From Moritella viscosa (GTDB taxonomy: Bacteria; Pseudomonadota; Gammaproteobacteria; Enterobacterales; Moritellaceae), in assembly GCA_000953735.1 (NCBI GenBank), contig LN554852.1:3545846-3609845 (forward strand): a DNA stretch of 64,000 nt, written 5' to 3'. A model generated the notes under the pieces. It worked only from the letters and a program-made list of their open reading frames with translations, ran no database searches and was not told the DNA's origin. Positions 35,260 through 43,177 of the stretch are shown here, in pieces (the first letter of the stretch is position 1; the number at the start of each line of letters is the position of its first letter). A program made the position numbers and the translations under genes.

Positions 35260-37047
35260 TCAAGCCGCTAGCGGAGGTTGTACGGCCAATAATCCTTTTA
35301 TTTTGCGTATTACTTTTCGGCCTCGAGATTGCTTCTTCAAATGTGATTTGTTATCGGCAACCGATTTACTTAAAACATCAGAGCTACGCATAATCCCCTC
35401 CTCCGCTTTCTCCATTCCTTCATCAGTATTCATCTCGACCGAACGCATATAAGCATCATCAAGTTTGGCTCCTCGAGATAGCTCATCATGATAAATGCCG
35501 TTAGTAAAATTAGCATCTACCGGAAGTCGCCACAGCTCTTCAGCCATTTTTATATAGTCACTTTCTAAAGAATTTAATGACTGGAGCGCATGCTCATTAC
35601 AGCGTGTAATCGCCACAGTATTTAAATTTCTATCTAATTTTTCATTCTTACGTCTCTGGTATTTTTGGGTCGTCAGGTGATGAGCAAAACCGTCCCACAG
35701 GATCACCTTAAGGGCTACAGGATTGACTGTTGCACCTAACGAAGTTGAAGCCCCAATCCCAGCGGTCGCACCTGATGAAACTTTGAACTTAACATCACCA
35801 GAGGTTCGAATTGATGCTTGAATTTCAGCGGTTATACCAATACCAGCCGATACAGAAGCAGAAGCACTCACTGATGCGGCATTGATACCTCGAGCTTTAA
35901 ACGTAATACTACTAGATCCCGTTGCTTTCAATCCCGCAAATGCACTTGCTCCTAGCTTGCCAACAATGATTTCTTTTTTACCATAAATATTATTTGAATT
36001 CACACGTAGGGAAGCAGAAGCCTTAACCTCCGCTCCAACAAACAGCTCAGCTTCATTGGTCATTGCCATGATTTGGCCTACGGTAAGCACATGTGTAACA
36101 GTAACTTTTGCCCCCATCATAGCAGCGAGTTCTGCATTCACCCCTAAATCAATACCAGGTATCAATTGCATAGGATCAGAAAGACCACTCTTGATAGTAG
36201 TCTTTTTTTCTTCATCTATTTTGGCATTCGCACTTGCGTAACTCACGTTATTTATCTTAGCGTTGTAATTTATTTTTGCCTTAAAGTTACTACCAACTAA
36301 TGCATTGGCTGTTACTTTATTTTGCATTATATTTGCAAAATCCCACTCTTTAGTTACTTCAACTTTTAAACCAGCAAAAAGCTCAGCACTTGCATCGGCG
36401 GAGGCTGATAAACTACGACTATTTGCCTCTGCACTAATTTTAGAGGTCGCAGTTGCCTTAAATACACTCTCGCGACATTTATAGTCATTCAGTATTTTCC
36501 ATACCTGTTCATTGAACTGACTTCGCTGATTATAAGCTTTTTCCAAAGATGATATTTGCGCTTCAAGGATCTTAACCTGTAAACGACCTAATTCGCCTTG
36601 GGTAATAATATTAGATTTCATCATTTCAGCTAGACGTTGCTTCTGAAAAATAAAATTAAAAAAGGTTCGATTAATACATTTATCCCGAATAGCCTCATGC
36701 GGTGTTCTACTCGGTCGAACAACTTTAACTTGTTCTGGAAAATGACGAACAACAGAAGAAACAAGACATTGCCAAGTAGGATCTTCAGTAATAGCTGCTA
36801 CACCATATTCATATGCAGTACTATTATTTTTGTGGTGTCGGTACTTCATATCTTCAAGTAACGAATAAACACCATCAATCCCTCTTTGTAGAGCAGGACG
36901 AGCCCTAACTGCATTTTTTTTTCCACACGATTTTTGCAATCGGTCTAACCATTTATCAAATGCCCCCGAACATACACCGACCTTACCTAAGTTTTGTTTA
37001 ATAAAACCCAGATCTAATTCTAAGTGGAGTTGACTTTGGAGTGACAT
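35260..37047 (-). CDS. Unrecognised 595-aa protein with Ala/Ser/Gly-rich amphipathic core
   Basis: No signal peptide and no family I recognise. Residues 1-200 look helical with several Cys. Residues 200-470 are a long run of alternating polar/small-hydrophobic residues (for example SASADASAELFAGLKVEV, INAASVSASASVSAGIGITA, SGATAGIGASTSLGATV) with one more hydrophobic patch (PGIDLGVNAELAAMMG, VLTVGQIMAMT). The C-terminal 120 residues are helical and end basic. The core could be membrane-inserting strands or helices, as in pore-forming proteins, but this is inference. AGGAA lies 9 nt before the start. It is alone, in an accessory region with decayed mobile genes. Confidence 0.75.
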   Translation of the reverse strand: MSLQSQLHLELDLGFIKQNLGKVGVCSGAFDKWLDRLQKSCGKKNAVRARPALQRGIDGVYSLLEDMKYRHHKNNSTAYEYGVAAITEDPTWQCLVSSVVRHFPEQVKVVRPSRTPHEAIRDKCINRTFFNFIFQKQRLAEMMKSNIITQGELGRLQVKILEAQISSLEKAYNQRSQFNEQVWKILNDYKCRESVFKATATSKISAEANSRSLSASADASAELFAGLKVEVTKEWDFANIMQNKVTANALVGSNFKAKINYNAKINNVSYASANAKIDEEKKTTIKSGLSDPMQLIPGIDLGVNAELAAMMGAKVTVTHVLTVGQIMAMTNEAELFVGAEVKASASLRVNSNNIYGKKEIIVGKLGASAFAGLKATGSSSITFKARGINAASVSASASVSAGIGITAEIQASIRTSGDVKFKVSSGATAGIGASTSLGATVNPVALKVILWDGFAHHLTTQKYQRRKNEKLDRNLNTVAITRCNEHALQSLNSLESDYIKMAEELWRLPVDANFTNGIYHDELSRGAKLDDAYMRSVEMNTDEGMEKAEEGIMRSSDVLSKSVADNKSHLKKQSRGRKVIRKIKGLLAVQPPLAA

Positions 37048-37454
37048 ACTAGCGATTCCTATTATAATAAATTCGTAAAGGCATCCACTCTAAGATCATA
37101 ATTATAATCTTTAAAGTTAACCAAGAAGTAAACATAGCACATTGAACATAACCTTACAATTCAATTGATTTAAGCATTATTTACAATAACTTGCGATATT
37201 ACCCATATAAAAATAAAGTAGATAATTCATTACAAGTTAAATCAGTATTCTTCCCCACCTTGTAATAAATCACTCTTTATTAACCAAGAACAATTAGGTC
37301 CAAAATTGTAGATATCGCATGGGAAAACAACACAACCGTTATGCTGTCGATACTAAGCCGTGTTACGTCGCGACTATCGAGAGTGCCAGCATAATAAAAT
37401 ACGTCTAAATTGAGATTAACACCCCTAGTTTAGAAACCTACCGCTTGTTATACC
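37048..37454. other. AT-rich gap with no assigned gene
   Basis: The first 200 bases hold the upstream region of the 595-aa gene. On the minus strand about 37305-37425 is open for about 45 codons but has no start, no ribosome site and no family I recognise; it may be a gene scrap. Confidence 0.3.
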
Positions 37455-37985
37455 TTATGTACATACGCCTTCATACACTAAAAAGTGTACTTTATTATTA
37501 GATAAGTCAGTATGTTCTGAACAGCGGATATAATCGGACTCACCATAAATTGATTTAATTTTATTTGGACAGCTAGCCTCTTTAGCTTTGATGTACTGCT
37601 GTTCACTTATTTGTAGCTGACCAGAAGTAGAAATTTGTAACGCAGTCTTCCCCCACCTTACATATATGTTTAAGCCTGATATAGCATAGACATATGAATC
37701 TACAGGCATAGACCATAGGTTTAAAATGTTACCTTCTTGGTCTATTTCGTAGACCTTCTCTGACCCTTGAATATAGTTCTTCGAACTTGCCGGAGGTAAA
37801 TGGTCAACATTTTGTGTTTGAACCCAACCGCATGGTCCGTCGTGGTAGCCGGCTTTATGCCAAGACTCTATTGGCATATCAGTAGTTATATTAGGAGCAT
37901 CTTTCTCGCTAACCCACAGTATAACTTCAATAGCACTTGCATTGATTGACAGCAAAACGAGTAAGATACTAGACAGTTTCTTCAT
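37455..37985 (-). CDS. Secreted protein of unknown function
   Basis: 176 aa from the ATG at 37985, with AAGGA 4 nt upstream; the longer frame to 38030 runs into the decayed acetyltransferase. The signal peptide is MKKLSSILLVLLSINASA. The mature part carries five Cys (including HDGPCGW and the final GVCT) and Trp/Tyr-rich strands. No family recognised. It lies in the accessory region, directly after a GNAT remnant. Confidence 0.65.
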   Translation of the reverse strand: MKKLSSILLVLLSINASAIEVILWVSEKDAPNITTDMPIESWHKAGYHDGPCGWVQTQNVDHLPPASSKNYIQGSEKVYEIDQEGNILNLWSMPVDSYVYAISGLNIYVRWGKTALQISTSGQLQISEQQYIKAKEASCPNKIKSIYGESDYIRCSEHTDLSNNKVHFLVYEGVCT

Positions 37986-38011
37986 ATTTCCTTCTTGCGT
38001 AAAATTCCTCA

Positions 38012-38340
38012 TCAGCTGTGCTCTTGCCATTCTGAACGCAACACACCATATTTGACTGAATCATAATATTTTCTTTAGCAATAGCGAACTTTACGTAACC
38101 TAGCTTCTTGATGAAAGCCTAATTTTAGTGCTAACGATATCATGTGGGGTTACTCGACCAAGTTGTCATACCAATACGCTCAATCTCTTTGGCCTGGAAC
38201 AAATGAGAAACCCAGATAGTAATAGCCAATGCTGCAATGCCCTCCCCCAAGAACTAGGGATCATAAATTACGATACCGATTTCAAACCAGCGAGTATCTT
38301 CACATTCCCAGTAGTGATAAAACTTTAATCCCACTATCAC
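38012..38340 (-). pseudogene. Decayed GNAT acetyltransferase (RimJ/RimL-like)
   Basis: The minus strand reads through a recognisable GNAT domain: YHYWECEDTRWFEIGIVIYD, then an in-frame TAG, FLGEGIAALAITIWVSHLFQ, AKEIERIGMTTWSSNP, a frameshift, then LALKLGFHQEARLRKVRYC, a TAA, and KYYDSVKYGVLRSEWQEHS to a stop at 38012. These match the EIGIVIYDP..WG.GYGTEAL and ERIGLTTWSGN blocks of RimJ/RimL-type acetyltransferases. The N-terminal third is missing; two stops and one frameshift make it inactive. Confidence 0.75.
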
Positions 38341-38621
38341 CAATTAATTGATATATGATTAATATCACTTAATATTGCGAGTAAATCCCCTCCTTCCCGA
38401 GCAAAAAACAACATGGTTTTAATCTCTTTTTTACAGGATTTAAACTTTGATAAGTGCTGTTTCTCTTTCAGATATTTGATCAAAATATCATTGCGCTCAT
38501 GATAAGGTGTAAATCCATCCTTATATTGAATTTTCATAAAGGTATGTAACATTGCGTGACAAGTTATTTCCTTTAACGCTTCATCATACAGCTTGTCTTG
38601 ATTCATTATATATTTTTCCAT
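38337..38621 (-). CDS. Small protein of unknown function (94 aa)
   Basis: The frame is rich in Lys, His and Glu and predicted helical, with no signal peptide. The start at 38621 follows GTGGGAA closely; the inner Met at 38606 has no ribosome site. It overlaps the upstream 65-aa gene by 16 nt, suggesting coupling. Its 3' end touches the GNAT remnant. I recognise no family. Confidence 0.5.
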   Translation of the reverse strand: MEKYIMNQDKLYDEALKEITCHAMLHTFMKIQYKDGFTPYHERNDILIKYLKEKQHLSKFKSCKKEIKTMLFFAREGGDLLAILSDINHISINW

Positions 38622-38803
38622 TTCCCACTTTCTTTGGTGGCTAATGGTTCACCAGCAACATCTGAAATAACGATAGTGTAAGTCATATTTGGAGCAGCAC
38701 TAGTTGCACTTGATTTAGCAGCAATAAGATTACGCATAAATACGGTTTCAGTAATCAGTAGTTCATTACCTTCATTAAGGTAAGTAATTAGATAAGCAGC
38801 CAT
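38606..38803 (-). CDS. Small protein of unknown function (65 aa)
   Basis: Begins MAAYLITYLNEGNELLITET and ends KESGKWKNI. Beta-rich, no signal peptide, and no family recognised. The ribosome site is weak (AAGAGAG about 14 nt upstream). It overlaps the 94-aa gene by 16 nt. The pair may be an accessory two-gene unit, or leftovers of an island. Confidence 0.45.
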   Translation of the reverse strand: MAAYLITYLNEGNELLITETVFMRNLIAAKSSATSAAPNMTYTIVISDVAGEPLATKESGKWKNI

Positions 38804-38923
38804 AAATTATTAGAACTCTCTTTAAGTTATTTTACACATTAAAATATAACGTTTCTCGCGGTGTCAAGAATCGTCATCATTCTCGAATATTGTTACAACA
38901 GAAGAAACGTTATCAACCTAATT

Positions 38924-39463
38924 CTAAAAATGATAACTAGTGCCTATATAAAAATTATTCATCTTCACGGTGGAGCTTTTACCGTACTGGTAACCTAAAT
39001 TAACACCTATCCCAGAATTTAATAGCATTTCCCAGCCTAGCTGTAGATCCGCTCCGATCTCATGATCGGATTGGTCTACTTTATTTAGGGTATAGTCGAC
39101 TTGATAAAAACTAGCTCCCAATTTAGTATAAATAACATTAGAACTATTTAAAGGGTATTGACCATATAGTGATAATCGAGGGCCAGAAAAAGACGCATCC
39201 TTGATTTCAGACAACTCTCCGACAAAAGCACTAACTATCCCTCCTGTACTACCAATATAACCAGCATCAACACCTATATTTTTAGTAGCCATTCGTCGAT
39301 AATATAAATCAAAGGTAAAGCTATCACCGTCATTAGCTGTATGCTTTTTAAAATTAAATTCCTGCGTACCATAACCGAGCGTCCCACCAATAATATTTTC
39401 ATCTGCATTAGCCATAGAAGCAATCGTAATCAGGGAAACCAAACCGTAAATAAGTTTTTTCAT
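38924..39463 (-). CDS. Small outer-membrane beta-barrel protein
   Basis: 179 aa. The signal peptide is MKKLIYGLVSLITIASMANA, followed by alternating strands (GGTLGYGTQEFNF, SGPRLSLYGQYPL, GIGVNLGYQYG) and a final IGTSYHF with C-terminal Phe. The size fits an 8-strand OmpX/OmpW-like or AcfA-like barrel. AAGG lies 4 nt before the start. Function unknown. Confidence 0.7.
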   Translation of the reverse strand: MKKLIYGLVSLITIASMANADENIIGGTLGYGTQEFNFKKHTANDGDSFTFDLYYRRMATKNIGVDAGYIGSTGGIVSAFVGELSEIKDASFSGPRLSLYGQYPLNSSNVIYTKLGASFYQVDYTLNKVDQSDHEIGADLQLGWEMLLNSGIGVNLGYQYGKSSTVKMNNFYIGTSYHF

Positions 39464-40170
39464 AACGCCTTACCCTTTAAGAATAATAAATATGTATGAA
39501 TAGAAATTCATGTAAAAAAAGCTATGAGAGCACTATTCAATCTAAATATTAAACATGGCTCAGTAATAGCGTAGGTACCAGAATTTTTGATAAAGTAGGT
39601 AGTTATAATCAAATAAAAAACCAACAGTTAAAATACCCAATAATTTAGAGCAGCCAATCCAACAAAAATTAATCTGCTTTCTAGCTAATGACATTTAGAT
39701 GATAATAAATCTCATTTAGATTTACAATACTAAAAAGTAAAAAAATACAAGAAAGCAGCCGTTTGAATAGGACAACAACCATCTCGAATTGTCTGTTAAC
39801 AAAGGCTAAAACTTAGTTTCTATAAATACCTAAGTTAATGACAAGGCTTAATTTAGTGAGTAATTGCGAAGAGTCATAGTTATAAAAAAACAACGAATAA
39901 ACAATTATAAGTCGACGTCAAGTTGTAGATGCAATCCAATATAGAGTGATTACTAGAAGTTTAAGACAGAGTGATACCGAGAGTTGGATTAAATAGATTT
40001 CATGGATGAAGTATAGCCAGTAATACTGATTTATATCTACCAACATAACAGGCTATACACTCACTTAATCAGATCATTAAATTGTTCGATAAAATAGTGG
40101 TATAAACCCAATAAAAATAGGGTTAACCCAAAAATTAAATTTCACGTCAAAACCTCATTAAAATCAGTAA
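39464..40170. other. 700-bp AT-rich gap with an orphan Fur-like box
   Basis: No convincing gene on either strand. At 39699-39716 ATGATAATAAATCTCATT begins a stretch that matches the motif before pyrD. The rest is low-complexity A/T sequence and a weak hairpin near 40107-40128. Confidence 0.35.
39699..39729. promoter_or_regulatory. Orphan Fur-box-like motif
   Basis: ATGATAAT, ATCTCATT and ATTTACAAT occur in the same order and spacing as at 8366-8396. It is about 235 bp upstream of the barrel gene, which is far for direct control. Confidence 0.35.
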
Positions 40171-40455
40171 TTACCAAATCTGCTCTTCATAAGAATCAGT
40201 AATTACCAAATCTGGTTCTTCATAAGAATCAGTGATTACCAAGTCTGGTTCTTCATAAGAATCAGTAATTACCAAGTCTGGTTCTTCATAAGAATCAGTA
40301 ATTACCAAATCTGGTTCTTCATAAGAATCAGTAATTACCAAATCTGGTTCTTCATAAGAATCAATAATTATCAGGTCTGGTTCTCCAGAATCATAACTAA
40401 CTACAGAACAACCTGATAATGATAACAACAATAATGGAACTAAAATATTACGCAT
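40171..40455 (-). CDS. Repeat lipoprotein, last repeat frameshifted
   Basis: 94 aa from the ATG at 40455, with AAGGGG 9 nt upstream. The lipobox LSLSGC (residues 11-16) is clear. After it come a diverged copy and five near-perfect copies of the 11-residue unit SYEEPDLVITD, and the protein stops in the sixth at EEQIW. The final unit lost one base: GAAGAACCAGAT became GAAGAGCAGAT. Without that loss the frame would run DLVITD and six more residues. Highly acidic surface lipoprotein; function unknown. Confidence 0.8.
   Translation of the reverse strand: MRNILVPLLLLSLSGCSVVSYDSGEPDLIIIDSYEEPDLVITDSYEEPDLVITDSYEEPDLVITDSYEEPDLVITDSYEEPDLVITDSYEEQIW
40180..40390 (-). repeat. 33-bp in-frame tandem repeat array
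   Basis: About 6.5 copies of a 33-bp unit encode SYEEPDLVITD. Copies differ by single bases (for example aag/aaa and gtg/gta). There are no unique spacers, so it is not a CRISPR array. Confidence 0.95.
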
Positions 40456-40748
40456 ACCAACAAACCCCTTAAGAAAACAACAATATTTTATAGTAATAAA
40501 TTCGAATAAAAATAACAACCTACTACTACCTAGCCTCCCTATAGCACAGTAAAGTAATTATAATTACATTGATACTATATTTATCTTTTTCGACAATTAC
40601 AAAAATTGTATAGTACAAGATTCAGAGGGAAAAGACTTACCATTTGAGGGGATAGTAAATTAAAAATAAAGTGAAAAAAGACGTTCACAAAAAACGAATA
40701 GAATTTCGAAGTTTCCGTAAGGGGACACAAGTAATTAGACTTTAAATT
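40456..40748. other. AT-rich upstream region of the repeat lipoprotein
   Basis: No gene is visible. It holds the lipoprotein promoter region and ends at the IS element target site. Confidence 0.35.
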
Positions 40749-40756
40749 CATAAGAA
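40749..40756 (+). repeat. Left 8-bp target site duplication of the IS256-type element
   Basis: CATAAGAA, identical to bases 42062-42069. Confidence 0.95.
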
Positions 40757-42061
40757 GACCCTGTCCCGAAATCTGTGTAATTGCCTATCATTAACTTAAT
40801 CATATTAAGGATAGGTAATTATGACAAAGCAAGAACTTGAAGCTTTTGCAAAGGAAGCCGCGAAAGGCTTGAAATCTCAACAAGACCTTCTCGATTTTAG
40901 TCAAATGCTAACTAAAATAACCGTTGAAGCTGCGCTCAATGCGGAGCTAGATGACCATCTGGGTTATGAAAAAAACCAGAAAGATACCTCGCGAAATTAT
41001 CGAAATGGACATTCTTCCAAAACACTAAAAACTGAAGATGGCCAATTTGAACTTGATACACCCAGAGATCGCGAGGGTAGCTTTGAACCGAAGCTGGTCA
41101 AGAAAAACCAAACTCGTTTTACGTCGATGGATGATAAGATCCTGAGTCTCTATGCTCGAGGAATGACAACACGTGATATCGTTGATTCATTTAAAGAAAT
41201 GTACAATGCGGATATCTCTCCAACCCTCATATCAAAAGTAACCAATGCCGTCATTGAAGAAGTAAACGAGTGGCAAAATAGGCCGCTAGATAGCATCTAT
41301 CCTATCGTTTATTTAGATTGCATAGTCGTTAAAATACGCCAAGACAATCGCGTAATTAACAAAGCCGTATTTCTTGCTTTAGCCATAAACCTTGACGGTG
41401 AAAAAGAGCTGTTAGGCTTGTGGTTCGCTGAGAATGAAGGTGCTAAATTTTGGCTGAATGTATTAACAGAGTTACAGAATAGAGGTGTCGAAGACATCCT
41501 AATCGCGTGTGTAGATGGCCTGAAAGGCTTTCCAGATGCAATTAATACAGTTTACCCTGAAACTCATATCCAGCTTTGTATCGTTCATATGATTAGAAAT
41601 TCACTACGATTTGTATCCTGGAAAGACTACAAGGCGGTAACGGCAGACCTAAAACGAATTTACCAAGCAGATACTGAAGATATAGCGTTAATGGAACGAG
41701 ATGCGTTTTCAGAACGCTGGGATGATAAATATCCACAAATATCAAAGTCATGGATTAGCAATTGGGAGAACTTAAATACGTTTTTCAGATATCCTAAGGA
41801 TATCAGAAAAGCGATTTACACAACGAACGCCATTGAATCACTTAACAGCGTTATACGTAAAGCAATCAAGAATAGGAAGGTATTTCCAAGCGATGATTCA
41901 GCTAAAAAAGTAGTGTATTTAGCGATCCGTTCAGCTTCAAAAAAGTGGTCGATGCCGATCCATAACTGGAAAGCAGCCATGAATCGTTTTATCATTGAAT
42001 TTGAAGACCGATTAAAAGATCATCTCTAAAATGGTAATTACACAGAATCATTTACAGGGTC
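40757..42061 (+). mobile_element. Intact IS256-family insertion sequence
   Basis: 1305 bp. The ends are imperfect inverted repeats of about 28 bp: both begin GACCCTGT, and after a diverged stretch share CTGTGTAATT. It carries one transposase gene and is flanked by an exact 8-bp duplication (CATAAGAA), the size expected of this family. Both ends and the duplication are intact, so insertion looks recent and the copy may be active. Confidence 0.95.
40821..42029 (+). CDS. IS256-family (mutator-type) transposase
   Basis: 402 aa, full length. The DDE catalytic pattern is visible: Asp in PIVYLDCIVVKI, Asp in LIACVDGLKGF and Glu in YTTNAIESLNSVIRK. The N-terminal DNA-binding part has GYEKN and RNYRNGHSSKTLKT. 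The frame is uninterrupted from ATG to stop, filling the element between its inverted repeats. Confidence 0.95.
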   Translation: MTKQELEAFAKEAAKGLKSQQDLLDFSQMLTKITVEAALNAELDDHLGYEKNQKDTSRNYRNGHSSKTLKTEDGQFELDTPRDREGSFEPKLVKKNQTRFTSMDDKILSLYARGMTTRDIVDSFKEMYNADISPTLISKVTNAVIEEVNEWQNRPLDSIYPIVYLDCIVVKIRQDNRVINKAVFLALAINLDGEKELLGLWFAENEGAKFWLNVLTELQNRGVEDILIACVDGLKGFPDAINTVYPETHIQLCIVHMIRNSLRFVSWKDYKAVTADLKRIYQADTEDIALMERDAFSERWDDKYPQISKSWISNWENLNTFFRYPKDIRKAIYTTNAIESLNSVIRKAIKNRKVFPSDDSAKKVVYLAIRSASKKWSMPIHNWKAAMNRFIIEFEDRLKDHL

Positions 42062-42069
42062 CATAAGAA
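42062..42069 (+). repeat. Right 8-bp target site duplication of the IS256-type element
   Basis: CATAAGAA, identical to the left copy at 40749-40756. Confidence 0.95.
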
Positions 42070-42109
42070 TAACAACGTCTGGAACGTCAAGACCAGAGTT
42101 TGACGTTCA

Positions 42110-42871
42110 CTACATTCTATACTTTTCTACCAGTGCAGAAAGTATAGAGGCCGTCTCAGTATCTATGTTCCCGCGACAATCCTCAGGTCTGAAATGAAGC
42201 TGGAATGCCCGCACTATATTTCTAAACTCTTTCTCACTAGATATGACGGAAGTATCATACCCATAGACCTTCAGCATACTAATTATCTTATCCTGATTAG
42301 GGAGCTTATAAGTATACTCACCTAAGTAACGATCTACGGTTTCCTTGTCATACCAAGCCCCGATACCTTCTTCGTATAAATCCTTCCAAGGAAAAGAGGA
42401 ACCTGGGTCACTTTTTCTTCCAGGGGCAATATCACTATGCCCCACAATATGAGTCGGGTCTATATCAGGGTATCTTTGAAGTATATTCTTGAGTAGAGAC
42501 TTAACAGCTTCTATCTGATCTGTGGAATATTGTGGAAAAATGAACTTCCCATTACTATAAGATGCTTGATTAACAATCTCAATACCGATAGAAGTATCAT
42601 TAAGATTACTTCTCCCCATCCAAGAGCTTTTCCCCGCATGCCATGCTCTTTCAGCTTCATCAACTAGGTTAAATACCCTCATATCACTAAAGCCAGCATT
42701 ACAGTAGGTTTTGTCAGTCTTATCAGGTATAAGATAATGGGAGCTAACACTATCTCCAGTCAGACTTTTTACCGAAGCTGAGAAATTTGCAGCGGTGTAG
42801 TGAAGAACAACAAACCGAACACGACGATTGAAGGATTTTGTTGCTCGGTACGAATTATAGTCGATCAGCAT
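42110..42871 (-). CDS. AmiD-like N-acetylmuramoyl-L-alanine amidase without signal peptide
   Basis: 253 aa. An Amidase_2 domain fills residues 18-165. Zinc ligands are His in VVLHYTAANF and His/Asp in VGHSDIAPGRKSDPG; VSSHYLI, AWHAG and LNDTSIGIEI match E. coli AmiD. Residues about 195-250 look like a peptidoglycan-binding tail. E. coli AmiD is a lipoprotein, whereas this protein has no signal peptide or lipobox. That suggests a phage endolysin, a toxin delivered by another route, or a cytoplasmic recycling enzyme. It faces a decayed integrase 22 bp away. Confidence 0.85.
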   Translation of the reverse strand: MLIDYNSYRATKSFNRRVRFVVLHYTAANFSASVKSLTGDSVSSHYLIPDKTDKTYCNAGFSDMRVFNLVDEAERAWHAGKSSWMGRSNLNDTSIGIEIVNQASYSNGKFIFPQYSTDQIEAVKSLLKNILQRYPDIDPTHIVGHSDIAPGRKSDPGSSFPWKDLYEEGIGAWYDKETVDRYLGEYTYKLPNQDKIISMLKVYGYDTSVISSEKEFRNIVRAFQLHFRPEDCRGNIDTETASILSALVEKYRM

Positions 42872-42892
42872 AAATATCTTCCTTATCCATAG

Positions 42893-43177
42893 AACTCTGG
42901 TGCAAGCTGCACGGCAAACACTTTAGAAGCGGTGAACTTAAATGTAACTCAATTATCAAAATATAAGCTCACCGTTACCAATACGAAAGGCAAACGTAAC
43001 AGAATGGTACCCATCTCAAAAAACTATACGACGAAATACACACTGATGCTACTGGTCCATAATTCTCCTGCACTTATAATGACATTAGAGATAGGATAAA
43101 TGAATTGCTAAGGGAACAAGAAACCCACATATTGTGGCAATATATGGGCTCTGCATTTTCACCATTAACTAAGCTGC
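42893..43177 (+). pseudogene. Decayed phage-type tyrosine recombinase (integrase)
   Basis: From 42893 the plus strand reads SGASCTANTLEAVNLNVTQL, then SKYKLTVTNTKGKRNRMVPI and SKN. It continues in another frame from 43027 as YDEIHTDATGP, a TAA stop, then FSCTYNDIRDRINELLREQ and ETHIL. The block LTVTNTKGKRNRMVPISK followed by L-YDE..LFSCTY is characteristic of P2-like phage integrase C-terminal domains. The expected RHTFAS with the catalytic Arg is absent. At least one frameshift, one stop and loss of the N-terminus make it a dead remnant. Confidence 0.7.
43124..43148 (-). terminator. Possible terminator of the lap operon
   Basis: The stem CCCACATATTG / CAATATATGGG has one mismatch and a 3-nt loop, 29 nt beyond the lapD stop, followed on the minus strand by TTTCTT. 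It lies inside the integrase remnant and may be fortuitous. Confidence 0.4.

Noticed and set aside
37305-37425. Minus-strand open stretch of about 45 codons
   Set aside because: No start codon, ribosome site or recognisable family; kept only as a note in the gap entry.
38128-38328. 66-aa plus-strand frame
   Set aside because: It is opposite the GNAT remnant, which reads clearly on the minus strand.
40180-40390. CRISPR array
   Set aside because: The 33-bp units are contiguous, in frame with a lipoprotein, and have no spacers.
35260-42871. Type VI secretion cluster
   Set aside because: An orphan large protein and an amidase could be effectors, but no VgrG, PAAR, Hcp or immunity gene is visible.
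35260-43177. Integron cassette array
   Set aside because: Small orphan genes and a GNAT remnant recall cassettes, but I found no attC-like sites and gene spacing is irregular.
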